Below are positions 36,071 to 45,685 of a DNA stretch of 64,000 nt, piece by piece. The translations under genes were made by a program, and so were the position numbers. The notes under the pieces are model-generated. The model did not search any database. It saw nothing but the letters and a program-made list of their open reading frames with translations, and was not told the DNA's origin. Numbering within the stretch: the stretch's first letter is position 1; each line of letters begins with the position of its first letter. The stretch comes from Robiginitalea aestuariiviva. GTDB lineage: Bacteria; Bacteroidota; Bacteroidia; Flavobacteriales; Flavobacteriaceae. The DNA lies in NCBI RefSeq assembly GCF_029537735.1, contig NZ_JARPUQ010000002.1, forward strand, positions 672,140-736,139. The letters run 5' to 3'.

Positions 36071-38854
36071 TTGATTTCCTTGCGTAATTCCTTCGTTATT
36101 TGCCTGTTGCTGTTTACGGGATACTGGGCACAGGCGCAGCAGCCCGTCGTGAGCGGTTCCTATTCAGACCAACCCCTGGCCGAAGTCCTGGGGCAACTTG
36201 AAACTCAGAGCGGGTGGCCGTTTTACTACCTGCCCCAGTGGGTGGACGGGATTACGGTTACTGCCGACTTCCGGGATGTGCCCCTGGCCGGGGCCCTGGA
36301 CCAGCTCCTGGCTACCACCCCATTAAATATGTATGTCGAAACGGAGGCGAAACGGGTTTTCCTGTTGCGCAATACGGTAGTCTACGATGCCCTGCCGGAA
36401 GGGTTTTTCCCCTCGGCCCGGGATACCTTAAAGGTTGCGGTCAGGACTGTACAGGGGCGAAATTTGCCGGAACCCGTATTCCTGGATGGCGACTTGCAGC
36501 GCCAGCAGCGAACGTATCCGCTGGTGCGGATCGGGAAGGCGGGGGAGGCCGCGCCCCGGGAGCAGTACCTCTTGCAGGGCCGGGCATTCCTGCGCGGGAC
36601 CGGCGAAGCTGTGCCCGATGTGGCTATCCGCCTGGAGGGTACCGGCCGGGTGGCGGTAACCGATGCGGCCGGGAATTACCAAATGGAATTGCCTCCGGGC
36701 TACCACGTCCTGGGGGTATCTGCCATGGGGGTTGCCGAAATGCGGAGGGAAATCCTTCTGTATGGGGAGGGTACCCTGGACCTTGCACTGGAAGAGGGCG
36801 TGCAACAACTTTCCGAAGTGGTGGTGGCCGCAGATGCCGCCAGCAATGTGGAAGAGGCCACGACCGGGAGCGAGCAGATCCGTTCCGAGGCCTCAAAAAA
36901 TATCCCCCTGGTTTTGGGGGAAAGGGATATCCTGCAGGTGGCCAAGGCGCTACCCGGGATCTCCGCCGCCGGGGAAGGGGCCTCCGGGCTGAACGTGCGC
37001 GGGGGCAAGACGGACCAGAACCTGATCCTGCTGGACGATGCGGTGATCTATAACCCCACCCACTTTTTTGGGATTTTTCAGGCCCTGAACCCCTTTACCA
37101 CGGAAGGGGTGGATATTTATAAGGGCGCAGCCCCTATGGAGTACGGCGGGCGCCTGGCCTCGGTTTTCGATATCCGCAGCAAAGACGGCAATACCGAAAA
37201 GGTAGCGGGCGAGGGTTCCGTGGGCCCGGTAACGGCCAACCTGGCCCTGGAAGTACCGGTCACCCCGGGGAAATCTGCCCTGGTCCTGGGGGCGCGGGGG
37301 GCCTATGCGGATTGGATCCTGGGGACCCTGGACGAACCTTCCCTGCAGAACAGCCAGGCATCCTTCTTTGACGGGATCCTACGGTATACCGACCGGCTGG
37401 GGGAAAAGGACCGCCTGGAAACCACCGCCTATTACAGCCGCGACGCCTTTAGTATTACCTCGGATTCCCTGTACCGGTACAGCAATGCCCTGGCTTCCGT
37501 ACGCTGGGAGCACCAGTTTGGCGAGCGACACAGCAGCGTCCTGTTCCTGGGGAATAGCGATTACCGGTTCGGGATTGATTACGATGGCCCTTCCAGCAAT
37601 GATTTTGAGCTGGATTACGGCATTAATGAGACCCAGTTCAAATATCGCCTGCGCAGCCTGCTCGAAGGCGGGCATACGTTGGATTATGGCCTTACCGCCA
37701 AATACTATTCGGTAAATCCGGGTCGCAAAAGCGCTTCCGGATCCGGATCCGGCAGCCCGGAAATTGACATCCCGGGGGAACAGGCCCTGGAAGGCGCCCT
37801 GTTTTTTGGCGATGGTTTTGACCTTTCCGAAAAGCTCCGGCTGGAGGCGGGGCTGCGTTTTGCCTTTTATGCCGCCCTGGGCCCGGGTTCCCAGCGCACC
37901 TACCGGGAAGGAGAGCCCCGGAGCGAGGGCAGTGTGCAGGATACCATTGCCTACAGCGGCCTGGAGACCATCCGGACCTACGGCGGTCCCGAAGGGCGTT
38001 TGTCGCTGAGGTACCTCTTTTCTGAAAATACTTCGGTCAAGGCCAGTTTCAGTAACGCCTACCAGTTTGTGCATACCCTCTCCAACAATACCACCGTTTC
38101 CCCCATCGATACCTGGAAGCTCTCAGATTTAAACCTGCGCCCCCAGAAGGGGTACCAGGCCACCCTTGGGATTTTCAGGAATTTTGCGGAGAACCGCTAT
38201 GAAGTCAGCCTGGAGGGCTATTACAAACGGATGACGGATGTGCTGGATTTCAAGACTGGTGCTAATCTGCTGCTAAACCCCCATGTGGAGACCCAGGTGC
38301 TGCAGGGAGACGGGAAAGCTTATGGGGTGGAGTTTCTCCTTAAAAAGGAACAGGGCAAACTCAATGGCTGGCTGGGGTATACCTATTCGCGCTCCTTTTA
38401 CCGCTTTGACAGCCCGTACAGCGAGGAGCGGATCAATGACGGGGACTATTTCCCGTCCAACTTTGACAAACCTCACGACCTGAGCCTGGTCGCCAATTAC
38501 CGCTTTACCCGCCGCTACAGCGTTTCCCTGAATTTCGCCTATCAGACCGGCCGGCCGGTAACCTATCCCATTGGCACCTACCGGTTCAACAATGCGGATT
38601 TGGTCTTCTACAGTGACCGGAACCGGTACCGCATCCCGGATTACTACCGTCTGGACCTTGGGGTAAACATCGAAGGCAGCCATAAAAAGGAAAAGCTGGC
38701 CCATAGTTTCTGGACCATTTCGGTCTATAACGTGTTGGGCCGCAATAACCCCTATTCGGTCTTCTTTGTGACCGACCAGGGGGAGGTAAAGGCGCTGCAG
38801 AGTTCTATTTTTGCCATCCCGGTACCCTCCATCACCTATAATTTTAAATTCTGA
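36071..38854 (+). CDS. TonB-dependent receptor with STN domain
   Basis: About 927 residues if the TTG at 36071 is the start (36080, also TTG, is possible; no ATG or GTG sits in a sensible place). Order: Sec signal (SFVICLLLFTGYWAQAQ), STN domain (~24-100), carboxypeptidase-like Ig fold (~165-222, LQGRAFLRGTGEAVPDVAIRL), plug (~270-375, LNVRGGKTDQNLILLDDAVI), then a 22-strand-type barrel ending in Phe (SITYNFKF). STN signals substrate binding across the membrane. Followed 4 bases later by DUF4249. Substrate unknown. Confidence 0.9.
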   Translation: MISLRNSFVICLLLFTGYWAQAQQPVVSGSYSDQPLAEVLGQLETQSGWPFYYLPQWVDGITVTADFRDVPLAGALDQLLATTPLNMYVETEAKRVFLLRNTVVYDALPEGFFPSARDTLKVAVRTVQGRNLPEPVFLDGDLQRQQRTYPLVRIGKAGEAAPREQYLLQGRAFLRGTGEAVPDVAIRLEGTGRVAVTDAAGNYQMELPPGYHVLGVSAMGVAEMRREILLYGEGTLDLALEEGVQQLSEVVVAADAASNVEEATTGSEQIRSEASKNIPLVLGERDILQVAKALPGISAAGEGASGLNVRGGKTDQNLILLDDAVIYNPTHFFGIFQALNPFTTEGVDIYKGAAPMEYGGRLASVFDIRSKDGNTEKVAGEGSVGPVTANLALEVPVTPGKSALVLGARGAYADWILGTLDEPSLQNSQASFFDGILRYTDRLGEKDRLETTAYYSRDAFSITSDSLYRYSNALASVRWEHQFGERHSSVLFLGNSDYRFGIDYDGPSSNDFELDYGINETQFKYRLRSLLEGGHTLDYGLTAKYYSVNPGRKSASGSGSGSPEIDIPGEQALEGALFFGDGFDLSEKLRLEAGLRFAFYAALGPGSQRTYREGEPRSEGSVQDTIAYSGLETIRTYGGPEGRLSLRYLFSENTSVKASFSNAYQFVHTLSNNTTVSPIDTWKLSDLNLRPQKGYQATLGIFRNFAENRYEVSLEGYYKRMTDVLDFKTGANLLLNPHVETQVLQGDGKAYGVEFLLKKEQGKLNGWLGYTYSRSFYRFDSPYSEERINDGDYFPSNFDKPHDLSLVANYRFTRRYSVSLNFAYQTGRPVTYPIGTYRFNNADLVFYSDRNRYRIPDYYRLDLGVNIEGSHKKEKLAHSFWTISVYNVLGRNNPYSVFFVTDQGEVKALQSSIFAIPVPSITYNFKF

Positions 38855-38858
38855 GGCC

Positions 38859-40178
38859 GTGAAGCGAACTTTTATTGCATATCGACTTTTCCTGCCGGCC
38901 CTGCTGGCGCTGATGGCCCTGGGATGCGTGGAGGAGCTGGAACTGGAAACCCTGCAGGATGCCCCGGAAGGCGGGCTGCTGGTGGTGGAAGCCGTACTGA
39001 CCGATTCCGTACAGGTACAGCAGGTGTTGCTGAGCCGCAGCTCGCCCCGCCTTGACCTGGAAACCGATACGGTGTACAACCCTTTTATCCCTTTTGGCCT
39101 GGGAGCCCGGGATTCCGTCATTGATGAACGCGGAGCTCGGGTTCAGCTGTTGTCCGGAAGCGGGGGCACCTTTTCCTTTTTTGAAACCGAGGCCGGGGCG
39201 TACCGCTCCCTGGATGCCTTTGCCCTGGCCCCCGGGGAAACCTATACCCTGGAAATCCGGACCGCCTCCGGGGCGGAATACCGGTCCGACCCCTTGCAAA
39301 TTAATGGGGAGGCTGCCCTGACCGGCCTCTACGCGGAACGGGAAACCAACGCTTTTGGCGTGGAGGGGATCCAGATTTATGCGGACGGCCGTGCCCTGCA
39401 GGGCGATGCCTCCCGCCTGCGGTACGCCTATGAGGAGACCTATAAGGTCATTGCCCCGTACTGGAACGAGAATGAATTCCGGCTGACCAACTACGACCCC
39501 TGCGCCCTGCCGGACCCCACCTACACCCTGGAAATTATCCCCCAGCAAACGGAGCGACAGGTATGCTACAACACCGTACCCTCCGCCACGGTAATACAGA
39601 CCAGCCTGGCTACAGGCGGTGGCAGTACCATTAACCGGTTCCCGGTGCGGTTTATCCCCAGAGACGACTTTATCCTGACCCACCGCTACAGCATTGTGGT
39701 CCGGCAGTATGTACAGGATGCCGGGGCCTTCGGGTTCTTTGAGGCCCTGAAGCGTTTTTCGGAAACCGAGAGCCTCTTTTCCCAGGTGCAGCCCGGGGCC
39801 CTGACGGCTAACGTAACCCGTACCGACGGGACGCGGGAAAATGTTTTGGGATATGTAGAGGCCGCAAGCGTGAGCCAGCGGCGCATCTTTTTCAATTACG
39901 ACGATTATTTTCCGGGGGAGGCCCTGCCGCCGTACCCCTTTGTTTGCCTGGAACATTCTTCCCCGGAGTCCCATGTATCCTACTGTTTCCAGGGGATGTC
40001 TTCGGACGATTGCCCCCAGTCCATCATTGAACGGATCAACCTGGGTCTGATCACCTACACGGGCGAAAATGTGGATAACATCGGCACCTGCCCGGGGCCC
40101 TATACCTATGTAAACAGCGTCTGTGGGGATTGCACCCTGCTGGGCCAAAACACCATCCCGGAATTCTGGGAGGAATAA
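38859..40178 (+). CDS. DUF4249 family lipoprotein
   Basis: A 439-residue lipoprotein. The GTG at 38859 gives MKRTFIAYRLFLPALLALMALGC with lipobox Cys23; the upstream ATG at 38811 lies inside the receptor gene. LLVVEAVLTDSVQVQQVLLSRS near 45-65 is the DUF4249 hallmark. These lipoproteins are routinely encoded after STN-type TonB receptors in Bacteroidota and probably sit on the outer membrane as a partner. C-terminus has four Cys in ~50 residues (CPQS, CPGP, VCGDC). Confidence 0.9.
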   Translation: MKRTFIAYRLFLPALLALMALGCVEELELETLQDAPEGGLLVVEAVLTDSVQVQQVLLSRSSPRLDLETDTVYNPFIPFGLGARDSVIDERGARVQLLSGSGGTFSFFETEAGAYRSLDAFALAPGETYTLEIRTASGAEYRSDPLQINGEAALTGLYAERETNAFGVEGIQIYADGRALQGDASRLRYAYEETYKVIAPYWNENEFRLTNYDPCALPDPTYTLEIIPQQTERQVCYNTVPSATVIQTSLATGGGSTINRFPVRFIPRDDFILTHRYSIVVRQYVQDAGAFGFFEALKRFSETESLFSQVQPGALTANVTRTDGTRENVLGYVEAASVSQRRIFFNYDDYFPGEALPPYPFVCLEHSSPESHVSYCFQGMSSDDCPQSIIERINLGLITYTGENVDNIGTCPGPYTYVNSVCGDCTLLGQNTIPEFWEE

Positions 40179-40184
40179 TAGACC

Positions 40185-41936
40185 ATGAAGCTACGCCTGC
40201 TCCTTATATCGTCCCTTTGCAGCCTGGCCCTGAAGGCCCAGTACCGGATTTCGGATGGCAGTGAACTGCTGGACCTGCAGCAGCTGCCCATGGAAAAAAT
40301 GTATGTTCACCTGAGCCAGAGCCTGCTTTTTACCGGGGAGTACCTGTATTACAAGGCCTATGTGCTCAATGCCCAGACCAACAAACTCAGCCGGATCAGC
40401 ACCCTGGCCTATGTACGCCTGGTGGATGCGGCAGGGCAGACCGTTTTTGAGCATAAACTCCGTCTTGAAGGGGGAATGGGGCAGGGGGATTACTTTCTGA
40501 ACACGGATATACCCTCGGGCGTTTACAAATTACTGGGGTATACCCAATGGATGGAGAACGCTGGCCTGGAACAGCTCTTCCAGGCCGATGTGGCCATAAT
40601 CAACCCGTACAGGCCGTTACCGGATGCCGATGGGACGGGCACAGAAACCTATAGCGTTTCAGGGGAGGAATTGACATCCGGGGCTTCTCTGTTGCAGCTG
40701 GAGCTTGATACCACCCAATACGCCCGCCGTAGCCGGGTGAAGCTGCAGGTCCGGAACTATAAAGGCGCCCTGGGGTATGGACAATATTCCCTGAGCGTGA
40801 CCAGACGGCCGGAACTGTCCTGGAATGCCCACCACAGTGCAGAAGCTTTCGGGCAGGCCTATTTCAATGCAGCCCGCACCCTGCCGCAGGGCATAGGCGA
40901 TTCCGTATATCTTCCCGAACAACGGGGCGAGCTGCTTTTTGGAAGGGTTAGCGATGCTGCCACCGGGCAGCCCGCTCCCAACCAGGAGGTGGTATTGTCG
41001 GTGCCTGGGAAAGATTATATCCTGAAATCTGCTACCACCGATGCCCACGGGTATTTCTTCACCTACCTGCGCAAGGCCTACGCCTATCCCGGCATGATCT
41101 GCCAGGTGGCAGGCCCGGGGACCTATACCATTTCCCGGGGAGCACAGCGGCCGTTGCCCTGGGAGGCGCTTGAGGTACCGGTTTGGAAGCCCGCCCCGGA
41201 TCAGGGGGAGGCCATCCGCCGGCGCAGCATCCACAACCAACTGGAAAATGCCTTCTTTGGGGTGAAGCCGGACTCCGTATTGCAGCCGGAGCCGCCCGAT
41301 CCTTTTGATGGCGGCATCCCCCAGGTTAAACACCTGGATGAATACACCCGTTTTGAGACCCTGCAGGAAACCCTGGTGGAACTCTTCGGGAATGTGGGGT
41401 ACCGCAAAGGCCCGGACGGCTCCGACTATATCCGGGTAGCCCAGGATTTTGAGGCCTTCAACGAACCCTACAACAACGACCCCGCCATTGTCCTGATCGA
41501 TGGAGTATTTATCCCGGACCCCGGGCGCATCAAGGGTTTTAAGGCCCGACGGATCCAGACCATCCGGGTGCTGCAGGATCCTTTGGTACTTGGCCCAAAG
41601 ACCTATCAGGGGATCCTTTCCATCGAGACCTTTACCGGGGATTACGCCCGGGAGTACCAGGCCCCGAATGCCACGGAATTCCGCCTGGATTTTCCCCAGG
41701 CGCAAAAGCGCTACTATAAACCGGACTATCGGGAAGGTTCAGACAAGATTTACCGGCGGGTGCCGGATTATCGCTACCTGCTGCATTGGGAGCCCCAAAT
41801 TGACCTGGACAGCGAGGCCGCAGACCTGGAATTCTACACCTCCGACCTGGAAGGGACCTACGAAATCATTCTTGAGGGCTTTACCACCTATGGGAAACCC
41901 GTTTCCGTCAGGCGTTCCTTTCAGGTAGATCGCTAA
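40185..41936 (+). CDS. Secreted MG2-like protein with degenerate plug domain
   Basis: A 583-residue protein with a Sec signal (1-18, ending LKAQ). Its N-terminal domain (~25-140) parallels the protein at 30159: MYVHLSQSLLFTGEYLYYKAY and YKLLGYTQWMENAG. Middle: a CNA/Ig-like segment (GRVSDAATGQPAPNQEVVLS). A shortened plug-like part lies at ~400-490 (AIVLIDGVFIPDP, ARRIQTIRVLQDP). No barrel. Six bases after DUF4249, so part of the receptor operon. Function unknown. Overlaps the convergent gene by 4 bases. Confidence 0.78.
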   Translation: MKLRLLLISSLCSLALKAQYRISDGSELLDLQQLPMEKMYVHLSQSLLFTGEYLYYKAYVLNAQTNKLSRISTLAYVRLVDAAGQTVFEHKLRLEGGMGQGDYFLNTDIPSGVYKLLGYTQWMENAGLEQLFQADVAIINPYRPLPDADGTGTETYSVSGEELTSGASLLQLELDTTQYARRSRVKLQVRNYKGALGYGQYSLSVTRRPELSWNAHHSAEAFGQAYFNAARTLPQGIGDSVYLPEQRGELLFGRVSDAATGQPAPNQEVVLSVPGKDYILKSATTDAHGYFFTYLRKAYAYPGMICQVAGPGTYTISRGAQRPLPWEALEVPVWKPAPDQGEAIRRRSIHNQLENAFFGVKPDSVLQPEPPDPFDGGIPQVKHLDEYTRFETLQETLVELFGNVGYRKGPDGSDYIRVAQDFEAFNEPYNNDPAIVLIDGVFIPDPGRIKGFKARRIQTIRVLQDPLVLGPKTYQGILSIETFTGDYAREYQAPNATEFRLDFPQAQKRYYKPDYREGSDKIYRRVPDYRYLLHWEPQIDLDSEAADLEFYTSDLEGTYEIILEGFTTYGKPVSVRRSFQVDR

Positions 41937-42733
41937 AGGGTTTCCAGGTGGTTCAGCAGGCGCTTTGCCCGCTGCCGCGCTTCATCCGCCCAGCGTAAAT
42001 GGTAATTCACTTCCAGGGCCAGGTAGCGCAGGTGGTGTTCTGCATCCTTTTGCCCGCGGATCCGGCCCAGCGGGTCTTCCAGGCCTGAAACGTCGAGGGT
42101 AAAGATGCCATAGGTATCCCGGAAGAAGCGCGTGACTTCATTTGCCCATTCTTCGTGTTCCTCAATGGCATAACCTTCCAGGCGCTGCCCCAGATAGCGG
42201 TAATAGTCTGCGATTTCGCGTTTAAGCCCTTCGTCCGGGATATTGGAAAAGCTGCCGGTAGCGTATAATTCGTTAATCACGCCCCGGTTAAAGGAAGCAC
42301 CCCCAAAGCCGCGCCCCAGCCAGCAGAAGGCCTGTTGGGTAAAGACCGAGTCCGGAACAGTGGGGTAGGGGCCCTCCCAATACCCATGCAGGCCGTTGTT
42401 CACGGAGGCGTCCCACCAGGGCATTTCGGTAAAAGGGCCTGCATTCATCCCCCCATGTTCCAGCAGGTACTGAATGCCGTACAGGCGGAAGCCGTTCACC
42501 GCCAGGGCGTGGTCCAGGGTAGCCACATCGGCGGCCAGGTCCTGTTCCAGGCTAACCAGATAGTGGGCCAGCCGGTCCCGCGCCAGCCGCCTTTCATTCC
42601 AGTTGTTTAGCTGCAGGGCCATAAAAATCCCCAGCACCAGCAATACAATTTCCCCCAGGGCGTACCCCAGGTAATGACGGAAGGAATCGTTGTGCAAAAG
42701 TTGCATGCGTAGCCGGCGAAACACCTGTAGCAT
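41933..42733 (-). CDS. DUF6090 family membrane protein
   Basis: A 266-residue protein. The start MLQVFRRLRMQLLHND followed by HYLGYALGEIVLLVLGIFMALQLNNWNERR is the DUF6090 signature: one membrane helix (~27-46), then a mostly helical soluble part. A longer frame to 42877 is rejected because its extra residues look unlike coding sequence. Function unknown. It converges on the MG2-plug gene. Confidence 0.85.
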   Translation of the reverse strand: MLQVFRRLRMQLLHNDSFRHYLGYALGEIVLLVLGIFMALQLNNWNERRLARDRLAHYLVSLEQDLAADVATLDHALAVNGFRLYGIQYLLEHGGMNAGPFTEMPWWDASVNNGLHGYWEGPYPTVPDSVFTQQAFCWLGRGFGGASFNRGVINELYATGSFSNIPDEGLKREIADYYRYLGQRLEGYAIEEHEEWANEVTRFFRDTYGIFTLDVSGLEDPLGRIRGQKDAEHHLRYLALEVNYHLRWADEARQRAKRLLNHLETL

Positions 42734-42888
42734 AAGGATATAGCTTTGGTCCGGCACCCAAGTTAGGCCATGCACCCCTTGCCTGCCATGATAACAGTCA
42801 GGTGCGAAAGGTGAAAAAAAATAAAATTTAGGGTAGGGTAGGAAAGGACTCAGTTGTTCTCTAATAAAAACACCCAAATTTTATTACC

Positions 42889-43665
42889 ATGACAAATCAG
42901 CATTCAAAAAACAAAATTGGATTTTTCTCCCTCCTAACGGCCCTGTTGGTATTCCTTTCCGGATGTACTTCGGATAACAACGACGCTGCCAACGGGCGGT
43001 TGCTGCTCAGCGCCAAGAGCACCTTCAGCAGTCCTACCGGTAAAACTCCTACCGGAAAGAACATCAATAGCGATGTAGTGGTTACCGATTTCCGGATGAA
43101 CCTGAAGGAATTCGAACTGGAATTCGATATGGAAGACCCGGGAGAAGATTACCACATGGACGAAAACGAAACCTGGGACGACGACGGGTACTACGATTTT
43201 GAGGACGAGATTGAACTGGCCGGGCCCTTTGAACTGGACCTGATGGCCGGGCAGATCAGCTTCCTGAACGTGACCATGCCCATGGGGAACTTCGAGGAAC
43301 TGGAGTTCAAGTTCGACGCCGGAACCGATGCCACCAGCGACCTCTTTGGCAAGTCGGTCCTGATTCAGGGCACCATTCAGGGTACCCCCTTTATCTTCTG
43401 GCATGACTTTGAGGACGAGGTGGAAGTGGATTTCGAAGATCCTACCTTCGATATTGCTATCTCCGAAACCCCAGAAGGCATCGTGATTAACTTCGACCTG
43501 AGCCTGGTTTTCGACAGCACTGCCGGGGTAGACCTGACCCAGGCCATGGACGGCAACCAGGACGGCACCATCGAGATCAGCCCCATGGACCAGGATGGAA
43601 ACAACGACCTGGCCCACAGCATCCGTCAGGCCATCAAGGCCCATATTGACCTGCTGGACGACTAA
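42889..43665 (+). CDS. Highly acidic lipoprotein of unknown function
   Basis: A 258-residue lipoprotein: signal peptide with lipobox LSGC (Cys26), a Ser/Thr/Gly-rich spacer (~30-60), then a domain rich in Asp and Glu (for example EDPGEDYHMDENETWDDD near 86-105, FEDEVEVDFED near 178-188). DGNQDGTIEISPMDQDGN near 225-242 looks like a calcium-binding loop. No family recognised; DUF4382-like is possible. The last gene before the AT-rich island. Confidence 0.75.
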   Translation: MTNQHSKNKIGFFSLLTALLVFLSGCTSDNNDAANGRLLLSAKSTFSSPTGKTPTGKNINSDVVVTDFRMNLKEFELEFDMEDPGEDYHMDENETWDDDGYYDFEDEIELAGPFELDLMAGQISFLNVTMPMGNFEELEFKFDAGTDATSDLFGKSVLIQGTIQGTPFIFWHDFEDEVEVDFEDPTFDIAISETPEGIVINFDLSLVFDSTAGVDLTQAMDGNQDGTIEISPMDQDGNNDLAHSIRQAIKAHIDLLDD

Positions 43666-43685
43666 ACGGCTATAGCACTTTGAAG

Positions 43686-43714
43686 AAAAACCCGCCGGAA
43701 GGCGGGTATTTTTG
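43686..43714 (+). terminator. Terminator of the acidic lipoprotein gene
   Basis: ACCCGCC (43690-43696) / GGCGGGT (43701-43707), GGAA tetraloop, followed by TATTTTTG. It marks the left edge of the AT-rich island. Confidence 0.85.
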
Positions 43715-43737
43715 TTGGGCGAATCCCATTTTCAAAA

Positions 43738-44622
43738 TCAGGAACCTATTTTGATCACTCTAATCCTATCTTTCCTTTTACTAAATATTATAGCTGTGGT
43801 TACTGCCCATAGAAAGGTCCAAATCGCATCGTTAAGGGGCCTGTTGAGTCCCTCCTCCATTAACACACTATTAGACACTTCTGCACTTAGATTGAGACCA
43901 CTGTGAAAGAGCACGGCCACCCAAATCACGTGTTTTCGGTTCTTAGCGATACCAAAGCTGATCGAAAAAAACACACACAAAAGTGGCATAAGTATAATTC
44001 CTCCCAAGAAAGGATATTCCGGGTAATTGTGTCCCATTAGAATAGCAGGTAAGTGCCAGAGCCCCCAAATAACTCCAATCATAACAAAACCCGCAAGCTG
44101 ATGGTTATTGGCCCATTCCTTTTGTAGATAACCTCGCCATCCATATTCCTCTCCAAAGGCAAAAAGAAGTCCATATAACAAGACCCCTACAAAGTATGAC
44201 ATTAGGTAATTGGGTAATAGTACATACCAGGGTTGCGGGCCTGCTCCAAAAATCATAGCGACACCTTTCAGAGCTATCAGATCATTTTCTATGGTCATAA
44301 AACCAGGTCTTAATTGAGCCCCGTCAAACCCAAGTGTTAGTACAATCGAGGCAATCTCTATTGCAAGTGGAATAAATGATGCCATGAATAGCCACTTCAA
44401 ATCCTTGAGAGGGTTCCATACTGAACCTGAAAGAAATCCCTCCTTATGCACCATTCTCATTATTATCGCGGATAAACCGGGCACCCACATTAGGAGTAAT
44501 GTCCAGCTGGTGTTTGAATCCCCATTTACAACAATGAAATAATACGGAATCAGTGATAGTATGCATGTAATACATACAAATTGCCACCCTTTTTTATTAA
44601 GTCTCATAATATTTTGTTCCAA
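43738..44622 (-). CDS. CPBP family intramembrane metalloprotease
   Basis: A 294-residue protein with about eight membrane helices. The CPBP (Abi/CAAX-protease) motifs are all visible: GEEYGWRGYLQ (EEx3R, ~155-165), WGLWHLPA (~186-193) and HSGLNLSAE (HxxxN, ~254). Starts MEQNIMRLNKKGW; the Met at residue 6 is an alternative. Base composition is much more AT-rich than the flanking genes. Last gene of the strand group, 112 bases after the hydrolase. Confidence 0.85.
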   Translation of the reverse strand: MEQNIMRLNKKGWQFVCITCILSLIPYYFIVVNGDSNTSWTLLLMWVPGLSAIIMRMVHKEGFLSGSVWNPLKDLKWLFMASFIPLAIEIASIVLTLGFDGAQLRPGFMTIENDLIALKGVAMIFGAGPQPWYVLLPNYLMSYFVGVLLYGLLFAFGEEYGWRGYLQKEWANNHQLAGFVMIGVIWGLWHLPAILMGHNYPEYPFLGGIILMPLLCVFFSISFGIAKNRKHVIWVAVLFHSGLNLSAEVSNSVLMEEGLNRPLNDAIWTFLWAVTTAIIFSKRKDRIRVIKIGS

Positions 44623-44734
44623 AAAGAGGTTTATAATTTTTTACTCAGAAAGTTCGGTATCCTTGTTGTCTTATACATGGATTGTTAACGTAGATGCCCC
44701 CAAATCGTAAGGACAGCCCTAAGGTGTCTGAATT

Positions 44735-45685
44735 TTAGTCCATCCCGTAAAAACGCCAAATGTCATTAAAGATGTGCTCCAATTCTTTGGAACAAAAATC
44801 TCCATGCTTTTTCCCTCGTATTTTGATCAGTTCATTCCTGATACCTTTCAATTCCAATCTATTATGAAAGGCTATGGCCTGTCCAATTTCAACGTTTTCA
44901 TCCTCATCCCCGTGTATGCTGATAATCGGAGGAGTGTCTGAAGATATGTGCTCGATGGGAGAAACCATTTTTAAATAATCGGCTTTTGCGCCTTTCCATT
45001 GATCCACTATTAACTTGGTATATGTTGAATCGTTCCAAAATTCCAGGGCACGCTCCATGTGTGTAATGCCATACCAATTTATTATCCCTTTTATTTTCCC
45101 TTTTCTATTGTGCACTCCGGCAACCTCTAATTGGTTGGCGTCGATCATACCTGCCAAGAGGGCCAAATGACCGCCGGCCGACTCTCCCGACAGATACAAC
45201 TGTTCCGTGTCAAATTTATATTTGGTTGAATTTTCATTGACCCAATTGATCGCATCCAGACAATCGTTTAAAGATTCGACCAGATGGGAATTATCAAGCA
45301 ACCTATAATCAATATTTACTACACACCAACCTTTTTCAAGGTAGGGAAGCAAGCCCAGAAACCTTGAAGTTCTATCGCCTTCGACCCAGCCGCCGCCATG
45401 AATATAGATCAGCACAGGTTTCTTTTCTTCAGAGATTTTATCCCAAGGCTCCTTTCCCAGTTTCTTAGCCGGATAATACACATCCAATTGTAGTGATTTG
45501 GAACTGGTGGTTTTATAGGTGACATTTGATGCAATCGAAATCCCTTCCATTATAGTAAAGACATTGGTTTTTTTCATCCCATTGCATGATATGAGTAATA
45601 ACACTGTGCAGGTTGCATGACCCAAGCTGACCAGGTTTTTTTTAAGCGGCATGACTTTTTTTAAGGTGTTAAACTTTGATTTCAA
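44735..45685 (-). CDS. Alpha/beta hydrolase, lipoprotein-type esterase
   Basis: A 316-residue serine hydrolase of the hormone-sensitive-lipase or feruloyl-esterase-like group. Oxyanion motif HGGGW near 121-125; nucleophile in GESAGGH near 168; acid in HGDEDENVE near 275 and His in KKHGDF near 300. An N-terminal signal with LLLISC suggests a lipoprotein. Its ATG overlaps the upstream CPBP stop (ATGA), so the two are coupled; the Met at residue 12 would give a shorter signal peptide. Confidence 0.85.
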   Translation of the reverse strand: MKSKFNTLKKVMPLKKNLVSLGHATCTVLLLISCNGMKKTNVFTIMEGISIASNVTYKTTSSKSLQLDVYYPAKKLGKEPWDKISEEKKPVLIYIHGGGWVEGDRTSRFLGLLPYLEKGWCVVNIDYRLLDNSHLVESLNDCLDAINWVNENSTKYKFDTEQLYLSGESAGGHLALLAGMIDANQLEVAGVHNRKGKIKGIINWYGITHMERALEFWNDSTYTKLIVDQWKGAKADYLKMVSPIEHISSDTPPIISIHGDEDENVEIGQAIAFHNRLELKGIRNELIKIRGKKHGDFCSKELEHIFNDIWRFYGMD

